64,000 nt of DNA from Kurthia populi (lineage in GTDB: Bacteria > Bacillota > Bacilli > Bacillales_A > Planococcaceae): positions 1 through 64,000 of the forward strand of contig NZ_JBHUOR010000018.1 in assembly GCF_042686175.1 (NCBI RefSeq). The letters are read 5' to 3'. This document shows, piece by piece, positions 35,854 to 43,341 of the stretch. A program made the position numbers and the translations under genes. Every line of letters starts with the position of its first letter. Within the stretch, counting starts at the first letter, position 1. The notes beneath the pieces are model-generated. The model saw only the letters and a list, made by a program, of their open reading frames with translations, had not been told where the DNA came from and did no database searches.

Positions 35854-36822
35854 TTATTCATTTTCTACAAATTTCACATGCTTACTATTAGAAGTAATAT
35901 AACGGCCACTCTTCAGTAGGTAATGCCCGCTTCCTAACTTTTTAACGACTGTATACACCTCGCCTTTTTTCACCTGGCCATCCGCTTTATCCCAGCGCGC
36001 TGTATCGTAATAGTTTAGATCATCGGTTAAAATCTTAATCGTACCGATGTAATCATGATAACCTTTGACGTTTTCCTTATTCGCTGTGATATAGCCTTTT
36101 GCTGTGCGTAGACGCGGTGTTTTGCCGTCGTACTCAACCCCGATAATCGTAAGCTTTGTTCCTTTTGCATAGCGCTTGATTTGCTTATCTTTTGATAGCT
36201 TCACATCGCTATATAAGCCGATTTCTTTTAAAGATTTTACATGATCTGGCGCATACGTATAAAACTTGTCGCTCGTCGTATCGCCTTTTAATTTTGCTGC
36301 TACTGCATCTTTGAAGCGGCCCCAGTCGTTTGGACGAGCTACCCACGGAGCGGGGCAATTTTTACCCGTGACATCGTAGTGGCGATATAAATCGCTAGAC
36401 GATAAGTTATACAGTTTACATAGCTCCACAACAACATCTACTGTACGGTTAAACGTAGCTGTAGCAATGCTACCATCTCGCTCAATGCACATTTCCACAC
36501 CTACGCTTGTTACATTTGCATTACCTGTATAACCGCCCAAAGAGCCTTTCAGTGCCGCAATTCGGCATGATGCTTCATTTGCTTGATACGCCATTTCTTG
36601 AAGCGGCATGATTGCTAACGCTTCGTTTTTATCGACAAACACTTGAGCTCCGGCATATCGACCGCCCCCGCCATCTGAGCCGTCAAAGTAGTTTTGATGA
36701 TTTTTAGCAGTGCCGCCTAAATTCGCTGTGTAGTGTAATACGATGGCACGTGTCACAACTCGTTTTGCTCCTGGTCGGCTGTATTTATTTTTTACTACAA
36801 AATCATTTTTGATTAATGACAT
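35854..36822 (-). CDS. Endolysin, N-acetylmuramoyl-L-alanine amidase
   Basis: 322 residues. The N-terminal Amidase_2/PGRP domain (about 20-175) has AIVLHYTANLGG (zinc His), MAYQANEASC, SVGVEMCIERDG and YRHYDVTGKNCPAPW (second His and Cys zinc ligands). After residue 185 there are two wall-binding-like repeats rich in beta strands (LRTAKGYITANKENVK and LLKSGRYITSNSKHVK have the same ending pattern). It cuts the amide between muramic acid and the stem peptide at lysis. Last gene of the late operon, two bases after the holin. Confidence 0.92.
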   Translation of the reverse strand: MSLIKNDFVVKNKYSRPGAKRVVTRAIVLHYTANLGGTAKNHQNYFDGSDGGGGRYAGAQVFVDKNEALAIMPLQEMAYQANEASCRIAALKGSLGGYTGNANVTSVGVEMCIERDGSIATATFNRTVDVVVELCKLYNLSSSDLYRHYDVTGKNCPAPWVARPNDWGRFKDAVAAKLKGDTTSDKFYTYAPDHVKSLKEIGLYSDVKLSKDKQIKRYAKGTKLTIIGVEYDGKTPRLRTAKGYITANKENVKGYHDYIGTIKILTDDLNYYDTARWDKADGQVKKGEVYTVVKKLGSGHYLLKSGRYITSNSKHVKFVENE

Positions 36823-36823
36823 A

Positions 36824-37075
36824 TTACTTTAACCCCTCTTCTCTTAGTTTCGCTTCCTGTTCTTTCGCTTTTTTGCTCACGATATAAGTGTTTTTCCAGA
36901 CACCATATACGACTAAAACAAACGGTACAGCTGCTAGCGCAGCATTAATGAACGTTTCAATTGAAGCGTCAGTAAACCAAAATAACTCGATTCCTAATGC
37001 TTGCAAAAATAAAAGGATTGCTGATAGCAACCCTCCAAAAAGTGCAATGTATTCCTTTAATTTATCTGCTGTCAT
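36824..37075 (-). CDS. Phage holin, phi LC3-like family
   Basis: 83 residues with two membrane segments (about 10-30 and 42-60) and a charged C-terminal tail KKAKEQEAKLREEGLK, the pattern of the phi LC3/Holin_1 family. It permeabilises the membrane so the amidase can reach the wall. It is placed directly before the endolysin. Confidence 0.88.
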   Translation of the reverse strand: MTADKLKEYIALFGGLLSAILLFLQALGIELFWFTDASIETFINAALAAVPFVLVVYGVWKNTYIVSKKAKEQEAKLREEGLK

Positions 37076-37077
37076 AC

Positions 37078-37356
37078 TTATGCTCCCTCCTTTTCGCCAA
37101 TTGAGTCGATACGTTTATGAGCTTGTTTCGCAGATTCTTCTGTTCTGATTAGTCGCTCATTTAACGCTTCAATTTTTCCCGCCTGTGCTCGTTGATCAAT
37201 GCGGATATCATCCACCCCACGCGCAATGTAATCCACTTGTGCTTTGACGTGTGCATCTTCCGCTCCGTCTGCTTTACTATCCTTTTTCAGGGTTACTAAT
37301 GCCCCTACGATACCTAAAATGGTACCAATTGCACCAAATAAAATAGAAAGTTCCAT
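37078..37356 (-). CDS. Lysis-cassette membrane coiled-coil protein
   Basis: 92 residues: N-terminal membrane helix (about 3-22), then a polar helix/coiled-coil (VDYIARGVDDIRIDQRAQAGKIEALNERL in part). It resembles XhlA-type accessory holin proteins in location and composition, though XhlA has its membrane helix at the other end. Two bases before the holin gene. Role in lysis is inferred from position. Confidence 0.65.
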   Translation of the reverse strand: MELSILFGAIGTILGIVGALVTLKKDSKADGAEDAHVKAQVDYIARGVDDIRIDQRAQAGKIEALNERLIRTEESAKQAHKRIDSIGEKEGA

Positions 37357-37384
37357 ATCACACCTACTTTCAAAATTTGAACAA

Positions 37385-37414
37385 ATAAAAAAGCACCCAC
37401 ATTCGTGAGTGCTT
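37385..37414 (-). terminator. Terminator ahead of the lysis cassette
   Basis: AAGCACCCAC (37391-37400) pairs with GTGAGTGCTT (37405-37414) with one mismatch; on the minus strand a T run follows. It may partly separate tail and lysis transcription. Confidence 0.75.
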
Positions 37415-37418
37415 AAAT

Positions 37419-37583
37419 TTAATTTATTGAATCAATCGTGCTTTGTATTTCATCTAATATTTGTTTGTTCAATTTACTACCAATAACCGAAAAACCTTCC
37501 AATGATTCCAGTTGGAAGTCCGTGTCTTCACCTAACATCAGTACTGTTAAAGCTTCGATTGGATTTTGGCTAGTTACAGCCAT
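37419..37583 (-). CDS. Small hypothetical phage protein
   Basis: 54 residues if started at the ATG at 37583 (MAVTSQNPIEALTVLMLG at the N terminus, ILDEIQSTIDSIN at the end). The frame extends upstream without another good start. No strong ribosome site is visible, so the start is uncertain. The protein-like composition and the stop just before the terminator support it. Plus-strand frames here are shadows. Confidence 0.5.
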   Translation of the reverse strand: MAVTSQNPIEALTVLMLGEDTDFQLESLEGFSVIGSKLNKQILDEIQSTIDSIN

Positions 37584-37638
37584 ATTCACTCTATATTTTG
37601 AAAAATCTACTACGTCGAGCTTGATGATTTTGTTGCTA

Positions 37639-37815
37639 TTATGCTGCGTATTCAGCGTAGTTGATGCCAGTGTATTGCTCGAATTTTTCTTCTTTTAACT
37701 TGCCATTTGCTACGTCTGTTGCGAATAATGCAATTGTTTGATCCTTCCATGTGTTTGGCACGCGTGTAATCTCCCACATGTCCACTTTGATTAGTTCGTA
37801 GTATACTTTTGCCAT
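37639..37815 (-). CDS. Small phage tail-end protein
   Basis: 58 residues with GGAGG and a well-spaced ATG at 37815. The sequence MAKVYYELIKVDMWEITRVP and KEEKFEQYTGINYAEYAA resembles the short XkdX-like proteins found after tail-fibre genes of Gram-positive phages, which often end with a Tyr/Glu-rich segment. Function unknown. Confidence 0.65.
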   Translation of the reverse strand: MAKVYYELIKVDMWEITRVPNTWKDQTIALFATDVANGKLKEEKFEQYTGINYAEYAA

Positions 37816-37817
37816 AA

Positions 37818-38009
37818 TTATTTTCCTCCTTCGATTGTAGCTACTAGCTCTGCTATTGCTAGTAAATTATCCATTTTATCTTGTTCGCGTTGCGCTTCTA
37901 AATCAGCGAGTGCCGCGAATAGTGCCATCTCACGTGGCGTCATTGGTTGCTCAGCGATTGGTTTTAGTGGTCCGAAAGTGTTCCCTTCAATACGTTCACG
38001 AATTTCCAT
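37818..38009 (-). CDS. Small phage protein downstream of the DGR target
   Basis: 63 residues (IEGNTFGPLKPIAEQPMTPR, then a helical ALADLEAQREQDKMDNLLAI). Its ATG overlaps the stop of the DGR target by one base (TAATG), so translation is coupled to the target. It could be a chaperone or an assembly partner, but nothing beyond position supports that. Confidence 0.65.
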   Translation of the reverse strand: MEIRERIEGNTFGPLKPIAEQPMTPREMALFAALADLEAQREQDKMDNLLAIAELVATIEGGK

Positions 38010-39793
38010 TAATCAATCACTCCTTGTACAAGCGTTACAACGTCATCTGCGTTTGATTTCGTGATTTTTAACTTTGTAACGATATTTTGTTTTTCTTCGT
38101 CTGCTGTGTACATAAATTGGTCTTCGACGATATTGCCGGAAACAGATGCAGTATTCGTTTTCTCCATTGGCGCGTAGCTTTCCGGTTCACCGACTAATGC
38201 CATTGACGCAAAAGCATCAATTGTCATACCAGACGAACGTTGCGCCCACACGACGATTGTTTTTGCCGAACCCTTTGGCGGCTTGATTTTGTATCGCACT
38301 GTTCCTGTCATGCGCGCTGTGCGTACTACGTCTTTTTGTAGCTTCACTGTTTTTGATGCTTTGAAATTGAATGTATCTGTTACATCAATAACAATTGTGT
38401 TTTCGCCGGCTTTCAGTGCGCCGAGTGCCACATTGAACGACCATGTCGCTGCTGGTCCTCGGTAAATTTCAACCGGTGTTTCGCTGTTGATTTTGTACGT
38501 CACAACAACATCATTTCCGTCTGGATCGGATGCGCTACCTGAAATGATGAAAGAATCTGAATCAATCGTACCGCTTGGTGTTACTGCATCAACGACAAGT
38601 CCTGGAGCACGGTTTGTCACTGATGTAAACGTACGCACGACCTCGCTTGTTTTGTTGCCTTTGTCGTCCTCTGCCCATACTTTAAGCACGTGGTTTGTGT
38701 TATCCGCAAGCGCTGACGTAATCGCTGTTGCACCGTCAAAGAGAATGCCGCCTTTGAAAACGAGTTGCTTGCTGAAGACAATCGGCGTTGCACCGTCCGA
38801 AACTGCTGATGTAATCGCTTTTGATGTACCGTCATTGATTGAGTATTTGACGCTCACGATATCGCCGTTGTCGACATCTTTCGCGTTACCTTCAATCGTG
38901 AATGCATCATTTTCGTACAACGTTTTGTTATTTTCTGTGTTGACCGTCAATGTTGGTGTATTATTCCATACGATTGTATATGCTCCATCTGAATCGACGC
39001 TGTCAGATACCAAGATGTCAGATGACAGATTCAAAGCAGGACGGACGCCGTAGACGCCGCTGTACGCGTTGTCGTTGCTGAGAGCCCCAGACAAGTACAC
39101 GCTACGCACGAGGCTCGAGTAGCCGGCGCTCGGCGAACGGAGCCAGTAATACCATGCTTTCGAAGTTGTTAAGCTAGTTGTATCTTTGTACTCCGATTTT
39201 GAAACTGCTTCTGCTGTTGGATATGCTAAGCGTGAGCTATCTGCTGTTGTAAATAACGGTAATAATTTACCTTCTGCGATTGAATTTTCATTTGCTAAAC
39301 CGACTTCTGTATTCGATAGTAGGAATACTTTATCTGTAACTGTTTCGCTACCGCCACCGTCTGTAACGGTATTTTTAGCGACTGTTAATGATGTCGGAAT
39401 CAACGCATTTCGTAGGTTTGCACTGAAGTTTGCTAAGAAACCTTTTTCTTGATCGTATTCGTTGTAGTTCGACCAAACGTTAGCGTTAGTTGGCGGCGCG
39501 TCTGCTGAATGTTGCGCTGCGTACCAAGATGTTACTGCACTATTTAACCATTGACGTAAGTTCGAATGTGCATAGCGGTTGTTGCCATAGTTTTTGCGGT
39601 TGCTATCTGTATTGCTTGCTTCGATAGCGTCAAATGCCTTGAGCGAGATGATTTTTTCTGATACTAAAACTGTTTGACCGCTCGCATAATGGTTGTGACC
39701 ACCGACTTGCCAAACGATTGGCTTGCCGTTATAACTTGTTTGACTATCTTTTACTTTTGCACCAACTGGTAGTGCTGTTAATCTTTGTGACAT
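38009..39793 (-). CDS. DGR target: tail-tip protein with variable C-lectin-like domain and Ig-like repeats
   Basis: 594 residues, no signal peptide. Residues 1 to about 260 form a DUF6273-like domain of presumed C-type-lectin/sulfatase-modifying fold (WYYWLRSP, then GVRPALNL). The variable repeat covers residues 218-253. Varied sites relative to the template are 222, 225, 227, 228, 231, 233, 239, 245, 247 and 248. Residues about 285-405 and 405-490 look like Ig/cadherin-like repeats (NDAFTIEGNAKDVDNGD, DSFIISGSASDPDGND), and 490-594 is an unrecognised C-terminal part. The ATG lies inside the end of the RT gene (16-base overlap). Most DGR targets carry the VR at the very C terminus; here 340 residues follow it. 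Likely a receptor-binding protein. Confidence 0.88.
   Translation of the reverse strand: MSQRLTALPVGAKVKDSQTSYNGKPIVWQVGGHNHYASGQTVLVSEKIISLKAFDAIEASNTDSNRKNYGNNRYAHSNLRQWLNSAVTSWYAAQHSADAPPTNANVWSNYNEYDQEKGFLANFSANLRNALIPTSLTVAKNTVTDGGGSETVTDKVFLLSNTEVGLANENSIAEGKLLPLFTTADSSRLAYPTAEAVSKSEYKDTTSLTTSKAWYYWLRSPSAGYSSLVRSVYLSGALSNDNAYSGVYGVRPALNLSSDILVSDSVDSDGAYTIVWNNTPTLTVNTENNKTLYENDAFTIEGNAKDVDNGDIVSVKYSINDGTSKAITSAVSDGATPIVFSKQLVFKGGILFDGATAITSALADNTNHVLKVWAEDDKGNKTSEVVRTFTSVTNRAPGLVVDAVTPSGTIDSDSFIISGSASDPDGNDVVVTYKINSETPVEIYRGPAATWSFNVALGALKAGENTIVIDVTDTFNFKASKTVKLQKDVVRTARMTGTVRYKIKPPKGSAKTIVVWAQRSSGMTIDAFASMALVGEPESYAPMEKTNTASVSGNIVEDQFMYTADEEKQNIVTKLKITKSNADDVVTLVQGVID
39016..39027. other. 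Short palindrome beside the VR 3' end
   Basis: TGTCA-GA-TGACA, ten bases beyond the VR on the coding-strand 3' side. In phage BPP-1 a hairpin just past the VR stimulates mutagenic homing. This dyad is small, so the analogy is weak. Confidence 0.25.
39037..39142 (-). repeat. Variable repeat (VR) of the diversity-generating retroelement
   Basis: 106 bp aligning without gaps to 40999-41104. The 12 differences are at 39052, 39054, 39055, 39060, 39078, 39097, 39102, 39111, 39112, 39114, 39121 and 39129, and each faces a coding-strand A in the template. All 80 non-A positions are identical. The 3' end on the coding strand is a GC-rich 14-base block (39037-39050) that suits an initiation-of-mutagenic-homing (IMH) site. 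One further A-to-C difference at 39036 lies at its edge. Confidence 0.95.
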
Positions 39794-40848
39794 GTAACGT
39801 CCTCCTCAAAAATCTTGTGATACAGTTTATCCATTTCTTTGACCAGATAAAAAGAATCACCATGCCTTACGTGATTCTTCCAACTGTTATATGCTTGATC
39901 AATCTGTTGTTTTGTCCGCTCGCCATTCCTATACAGCTCACGAAACTTCTTCAATTTGCGCTTTACACGCTTATTTGAGTCGTGCCTTACCTTTTTAATT
40001 AGCTTGCCTGTTTCGGTAATATACGTGTGAAATCCAAGGAAATCCACGCCATGCTTTAACGGGAAAATGTGTGATTTATAATTTAATTTAAGCTCTAAAC
40101 CATCTAAAATCCATTCGATTTCTTTCTTGCATTGTCGCAAATATTCCTTGTCATGATGAACCAAAATAAAGTCATCCATATAGCGGACATACCATTTGAT
40201 ACGTAATTTTTCTTTGATGTAATGATCCATTTCATTGAGTAATAGCACTGAGAACCATTGGCTAGATTGATTACCGATTGGCACGCCTTTGCCATCTGTA
40301 CTATCTATAATCATGTCTAATAACCACAGCAAACGGTCATCATTGAAAAACTTACGCATGAGACGTTTGACGATTTCATGGTCAATGCTGTCGAAATATT
40401 TTTCGACGTCGCACTTTAGTACCCATACATCACGACCATGTTTGCGATATGCCGCCCTATAGAAATCTTCTGTGCGTTTAAGCGCCGCATGTGTACCTTT
40501 ACCATGTCGACAAGCATAATTATCGTATATTAAGGACCTCTCAAACACTGGTTCAAGCACGTTATCGCAAAGTGAACGTTGCACCACTTTGTCTTTAAAA
40601 GCAGTCGATTTAATTGTTCGCTTTTTTGGCTCGGTAATTTCGAAAACATTGTATGCCCCCATTCTATAAGTCATTTCGCGTAATTGCTTTTGAAGTGTCG
40701 CTACACATTCGAGCGCATTCGCTTCAAAACGGTTCGTCGCTGTCTTCCAGCGTTTGCCTTTTCGCGCAGCCATGTACGCATTATATAAATTACGAAAATC
40801 GTATACTTTATGATATAAATCCATACCGCTTGTAAGGTCGGTGTCCAT
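39778..40848 (-). CDS. DGR reverse transcriptase
   Basis: 356 residues in the RVT_1 fold of the DGR clade. KRTIKSTAFKDKVVQRSL (about 76-93), LKCDVEKYFDSIDH with catalytic D147, PIGNQSSQWFS with the GNQSSQ motif at 192-197 (DGR enzymes differ from group II intron RTs, which have QGxxxSP), RYMDDFILV with the YMDD box at 223-226, and VDFLGF. There is no maturase or endonuclease domain, which excludes a group II intron. It copies the TR RNA with errors at adenines. GGGAGG supports the ATG at 40848. The gene overlaps the start of the target by 16 bases. Confidence 0.95.
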   Translation of the reverse strand: MDTDLTSGMDLYHKVYDFRNLYNAYMAARKGKRWKTATNRFEANALECVATLQKQLREMTYRMGAYNVFEITEPKKRTIKSTAFKDKVVQRSLCDNVLEPVFERSLIYDNYACRHGKGTHAALKRTEDFYRAAYRKHGRDVWVLKCDVEKYFDSIDHEIVKRLMRKFFNDDRLLWLLDMIIDSTDGKGVPIGNQSSQWFSVLLLNEMDHYIKEKLRIKWYVRYMDDFILVHHDKEYLRQCKKEIEWILDGLELKLNYKSHIFPLKHGVDFLGFHTYITETGKLIKKVRHDSNKRVKRKLKKFRELYRNGERTKQQIDQAYNSWKNHVRHGDSFYLVKEMDKLYHKIFEEDVTCHKD

Positions 40849-40998
40849 ATACGAAAACCTCCCTGTCAGTAATCTTGTGTTCGTGGCAAATACTAACCAC
40901 AGGAAATAACCTCCTTTGAATCTGTGAATTCAAAAATATGCTTTCGGCCACATAAGAGCCTACTCAGTCTGTAAGTATTTTTTGTTTCGTCATCAAAT
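40849..40998 (-). ncRNA. TR-RT spacer, predicted part of the DGR template RNA
   Basis: 150 bases between the TR 3' end and the RT start codon. In BPP-1 a spacer of about 140 nt in this position is needed for cDNA priming and binding of the RT-Avd complex. The similar length and place suggest the same role. No protein frame is credible here. Confidence 0.55.
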
Positions 40999-41104
40999 CA
41001 GGACGGACGCCGTTGTTGCCGTTGTACGCGTTGTCGTTGTTGAGAGCCCCAGACAAGTTCACGTTACGCACGTTGTTCGAGTTGCCGGCGTTCGGCGAAC
41101 GGAG
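40999..41104 (-). repeat. Template repeat (TR) of the diversity-generating retroelement
   Basis: 106 bp, non-coding, between avd and the RT gene. Read in the target's frame it has 12 AAC codons, so two mutable adenines sit at each; random changes at AAC can give many residues but no stop codon. It contains 26 adenines, 12 of which differ in the current VR. It shares the GC-rich 3' end with the VR (40999-41012). Confidence 0.95.
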
Positions 41105-41143
41105 AAGATACAGGTTATTCCCTAATAACTAATAAATCGCATA

Positions 41144-41545
41144 TTAAAAGCGCTGTTGGTCTACTTTCATCCATTTTGCAGTCAAAAATTTGACGTTTAG
41201 GATTAGTTTCGTCCAGTATTCAGCGCTCTTTTCGTTTATGTAGCCTTGCTGCAGGCTTAAATCTACGTAGAACAAAAGTTCTTTGCAGTAAGTCAGTGCA
41301 AGGCGTTGTTTTTCCGCTCGGTTTTCTTTTTGCGAAGCATTTCGCGGATAAATTTCGTTCGCTTCAAGTATAAATTCGTAAAGATTCATCACTTTATCTT
41401 GCATTCGGTTAACTAATGTAAAGCGCATGCTCTTTGGAAATCTCTTGGTGTTGTTGGTCATCTGCAGTGTATATGTGATTAAATCTCTACATTTCGAAAA
41501 GACAGCCATTTCGCTATCTTCTTTATTTACCATTCGGCGTTGCAT
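41144..41545 (-). CDS. avd: Avd-like DGR accessory protein
   Basis: 133 residues, basic and all-helical, with the four-helix-bundle pattern of accessory variability determinants (FSKCRDLITYTLQMTNNTKRF, RMQDKVMNLYEFILEAN, KQRLALTYCKELLFYVDLSL, and AEYWTKLILNVKFLTAKW). Avd forms a pentamer that binds the RT and the template RNA. GGAGG precedes the ATG at 41545. The stop is 39 bases before the TR. Position and fold pattern together make the call firm; residue-level identity was not tested. Confidence 0.85.
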   Translation of the reverse strand: MQRRMVNKEDSEMAVFSKCRDLITYTLQMTNNTKRFPKSMRFTLVNRMQDKVMNLYEFILEANEIYPRNASQKENRAEKQRLALTYCKELLFYVDLSLQQGYINEKSAEYWTKLILNVKFLTAKWMKVDQQRF

Positions 41546-41564
41546 TTTTACAGGACCTCCAAAA

Positions 41565-42137
41565 TTAAACTACAGATGTAAGTGTTACGTTGTACGTGGT
41601 AAATGGTGCGGTTGTCATCGTTTTATTCGTTGTATCAACTGATACTGCGGAACGTACAAGACGCGCACCTTTTTTGTAACCATGTGCAATATTGCCGCTC
41701 ACCGTCACTTGATTACCGTTGATTGCTGAAATCAACACATCTTCTTCGTACGTATCATCGAACAGCGTCGCTTCCGTGAATGGTGTAAGTGTTGATGCGT
41801 CATCTACAGTGATAATAGATGTATTAGCGTTAATAGCAGCTACAACAACCGCTCCACCAGTTTCGATATTCGTTGATGTACCGTCCAACGCGTCCGTAAA
41901 CGCCCCGTTATTACCCGGTGCGCGGTCTGTTAATTGAAGTTGCAGTTGCATACGTTGTTGGTCTTTTTGTAGTTGCATGATATGATCAAATGCATTGTAA
42001 ACGCCATTTTCGATGTTATTGATATAGTCAGCTAAAAATGGCGTACCTTCACTGAGTACTTCATCAATTTCTGGATCATAAATTTCATCGTACCAAGTAC
42101 GCTTTTTATATGGATTTTCTTTTAATACTTCCACCAT
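41565..42137 (-). CDS. Phage tail/baseplate protein upstream of the DGR
   Basis: 190 residues. The N-terminal part is helical with IENGVYNAFDHIMQLQKDQQRMQLQLQL, then a beta-rich domain (AINANTSIITVDDASTLTPFTEATLFDD). The layout fits a fibre-attachment or adaptor protein between baseplate and receptor-binding tip. It overlaps the previous gene by one base. I do not recognise a named family. Confidence 0.65.
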   Translation of the reverse strand: MVEVLKENPYKKRTWYDEIYDPEIDEVLSEGTPFLADYINNIENGVYNAFDHIMQLQKDQQRMQLQLQLTDRAPGNNGAFTDALDGTSTNIETGGAVVVAAINANTSIITVDDASTLTPFTEATLFDDTYEEDVLISAINGNQVTVSGNIAHGYKKGARLVRSAVSVDTTNKTMTTAPFTTYNVTLTSVV

Positions 42138-42442
42138 TATTCTTCACCTACCATGATTTTTTGAGTGATTGGGAATGCGATGATGTACGGCTTATTACCT
42201 TTTTGATAATTAAGTACCTTCTCGACTAATGGACGCCCTTCGCTGTCCACTAGCACCGCTTTTGTGATTAAGCCACGTTCTTCCGTTAATCGTACATATT
42301 TACGCACTGTATTCTTTTCGATGCGCGCTAAATAAATTGGCTGCTCGGTTTCAACTCCTTCGACCGTCACGACTGCTTTTACAGCGAGTCGGTCCAAGAA
42401 ATCTAATGTCGCATCAACCATATATTGTTTAATCTGGCTCAT
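42137..42442 (-). CDS. Phage tail-module protein of unknown function
   Basis: 101 residues, beta-rich (VEGVETEQPIYLARIEKNTVRKYVRL, IAFPITQKIMVGEE at the end). It overlaps genes on both sides by one and four bases, so it belongs to the tail operon. No family recognised. Confidence 0.65.
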   Translation of the reverse strand: MSQIKQYMVDATLDFLDRLAVKAVVTVEGVETEQPIYLARIEKNTVRKYVRLTEERGLITKAVLVDSEGRPLVEKVLNYQKGNKPYIIAFPITQKIMVGEE

Positions 42443-43341
42443 TTGTTACCTCCTTGTCGTTGTCCTGTGCGGAATTTACCTGTTGTACGTGTGCGTTGTT
42501 CGTAGCCGTAAACATTCACACTTGATTCGACGTCTACGGCACTTTCTGTTCCATCTACACGATCAGTACTAAAGCGATTCGTAACTTTGATTTCATTATC
42601 AAATGCGTACGGATCCGCTCCAAGTTCAAATGTTGCATCAACATATACACCATCAACACGTTCGGTGTTAAAACGATTGGTCATACGCGGACTTTCAATG
42701 AAACTATATGGCGTACCGCTCATTTCGAGCTCGCTCGCTGCTGTAGTGGCTTCGACTCTCGCACATCGGAAACGACCGCAAATATACGGATTTGTGATAA
42801 ATGCATATGGTTTTGAGCTGTACTGCAAGTAATCACTCAAACCGCTTGCAAGCAGCATCAATTTGACGCCACCCGCAACGAGCGATGTAAGTATTTCCTC
42901 GAATTGGTCCGTTGTGATGTTAGCGTCGTAGATTGTTTGGAGCGGTATTTCTTCAATCGCCATTGCTGCTGGCTCATTTAACAGCTCCCACAATTCAACG
43001 ACTTTTACTTGTTGTTTTTCGACACCTAGCACATATGCAATCGCTGTGATTAAGCCGTTCAATGTACCATCTGCAAGGTTACGAGCAATCTTTGTTTTCA
43101 ACATGATGCGATATACTTCGTCTGTTGCTGTACCCCGTGGTTGCACAACGTTTTGACCGATTAAATCAAGCACTTTCCCTTCTGCATTGTCGATGCTGCG
43201 CCACTCGATAATACGATTGTTCGTTTCTTCTAATAGCTGTAATTCATCGCTAAACAACTGCATTAATTTGTATGTGTTACTTTCCTCGTCTTTACGAAAA
43301 TGGTCTGTAAAGAGCGATACAAGTTGTTTTACGCTGTACAT
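42439..43341 (-). CDS. Baseplate wedge/tail protein with internal repeats
   Basis: 300 residues. The first ~165 resemble the tail protein following baseplate J in PBSX-like phages (KVLDLIGQNVVQPRGTATDEVYRIMLKTKIARN, split: a GlnAsn-Val core near residue 60), ending with GGVKLMLLASG. After residue 170 there are four imperfect repeats of about 30-34 residues with the pattern PYxF...NRFxxxRVDG (SKPYAFITNPYICGRFRCARV, TPYSFIESPRMTNRFNTERV, DPYAFDNEIKVTNRFSTDRV, NVYGYEQRTRTTGKFRTGQR). They may be a modular extension that carries the fibre. Confidence 0.75.
   Translation of the reverse strand: MYSVKQLVSLFTDHFRKDEESNTYKLMQLFSDELQLLEETNNRIIEWRSIDNAEGKVLDLIGQNVVQPRGTATDEVYRIMLKTKIARNLADGTLNGLITAIAYVLGVEKQQVKVVELWELLNEPAAMAIEEIPLQTIYDANITTDQFEEILTSLVAGGVKLMLLASGLSDYLQYSSKPYAFITNPYICGRFRCARVEATTAASELEMSGTPYSFIESPRMTNRFNTERVDGVYVDATFELGADPYAFDNEIKVTNRFSTDRVDGTESAVDVESSVNVYGYEQRTRTTGKFRTGQRQGGNK

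Noticed and set aside
37438..37698. Plus-strand 86-residue frame in the lysis region
   Set aside because: It is antisense to two small minus-strand genes that have protein-like sequence and, for one, a strong ribosome site.
38487..39053. Plus-strand 188-residue frame antisense to the DGR target
   Set aside because: Ser/Thr/Val-rich shadow of the target gene's codon pattern, with no ribosome site.
39778..40848. Reverse transcriptase as part of a group II intron or retron
   Set aside because: No intron domain V-like structure, maturase or endonuclease domain was seen. The GNQSSQ motif replaces the intron-type QGxxxSP, and the adjacent TR/VR pair with adenine-only differences fits a DGR.
40999..41104. 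TR-VR pair as a simple recent duplication of the target gene
   Set aside because: A random duplication would diverge at all bases. All 12 changes fall on adenines of one strand.
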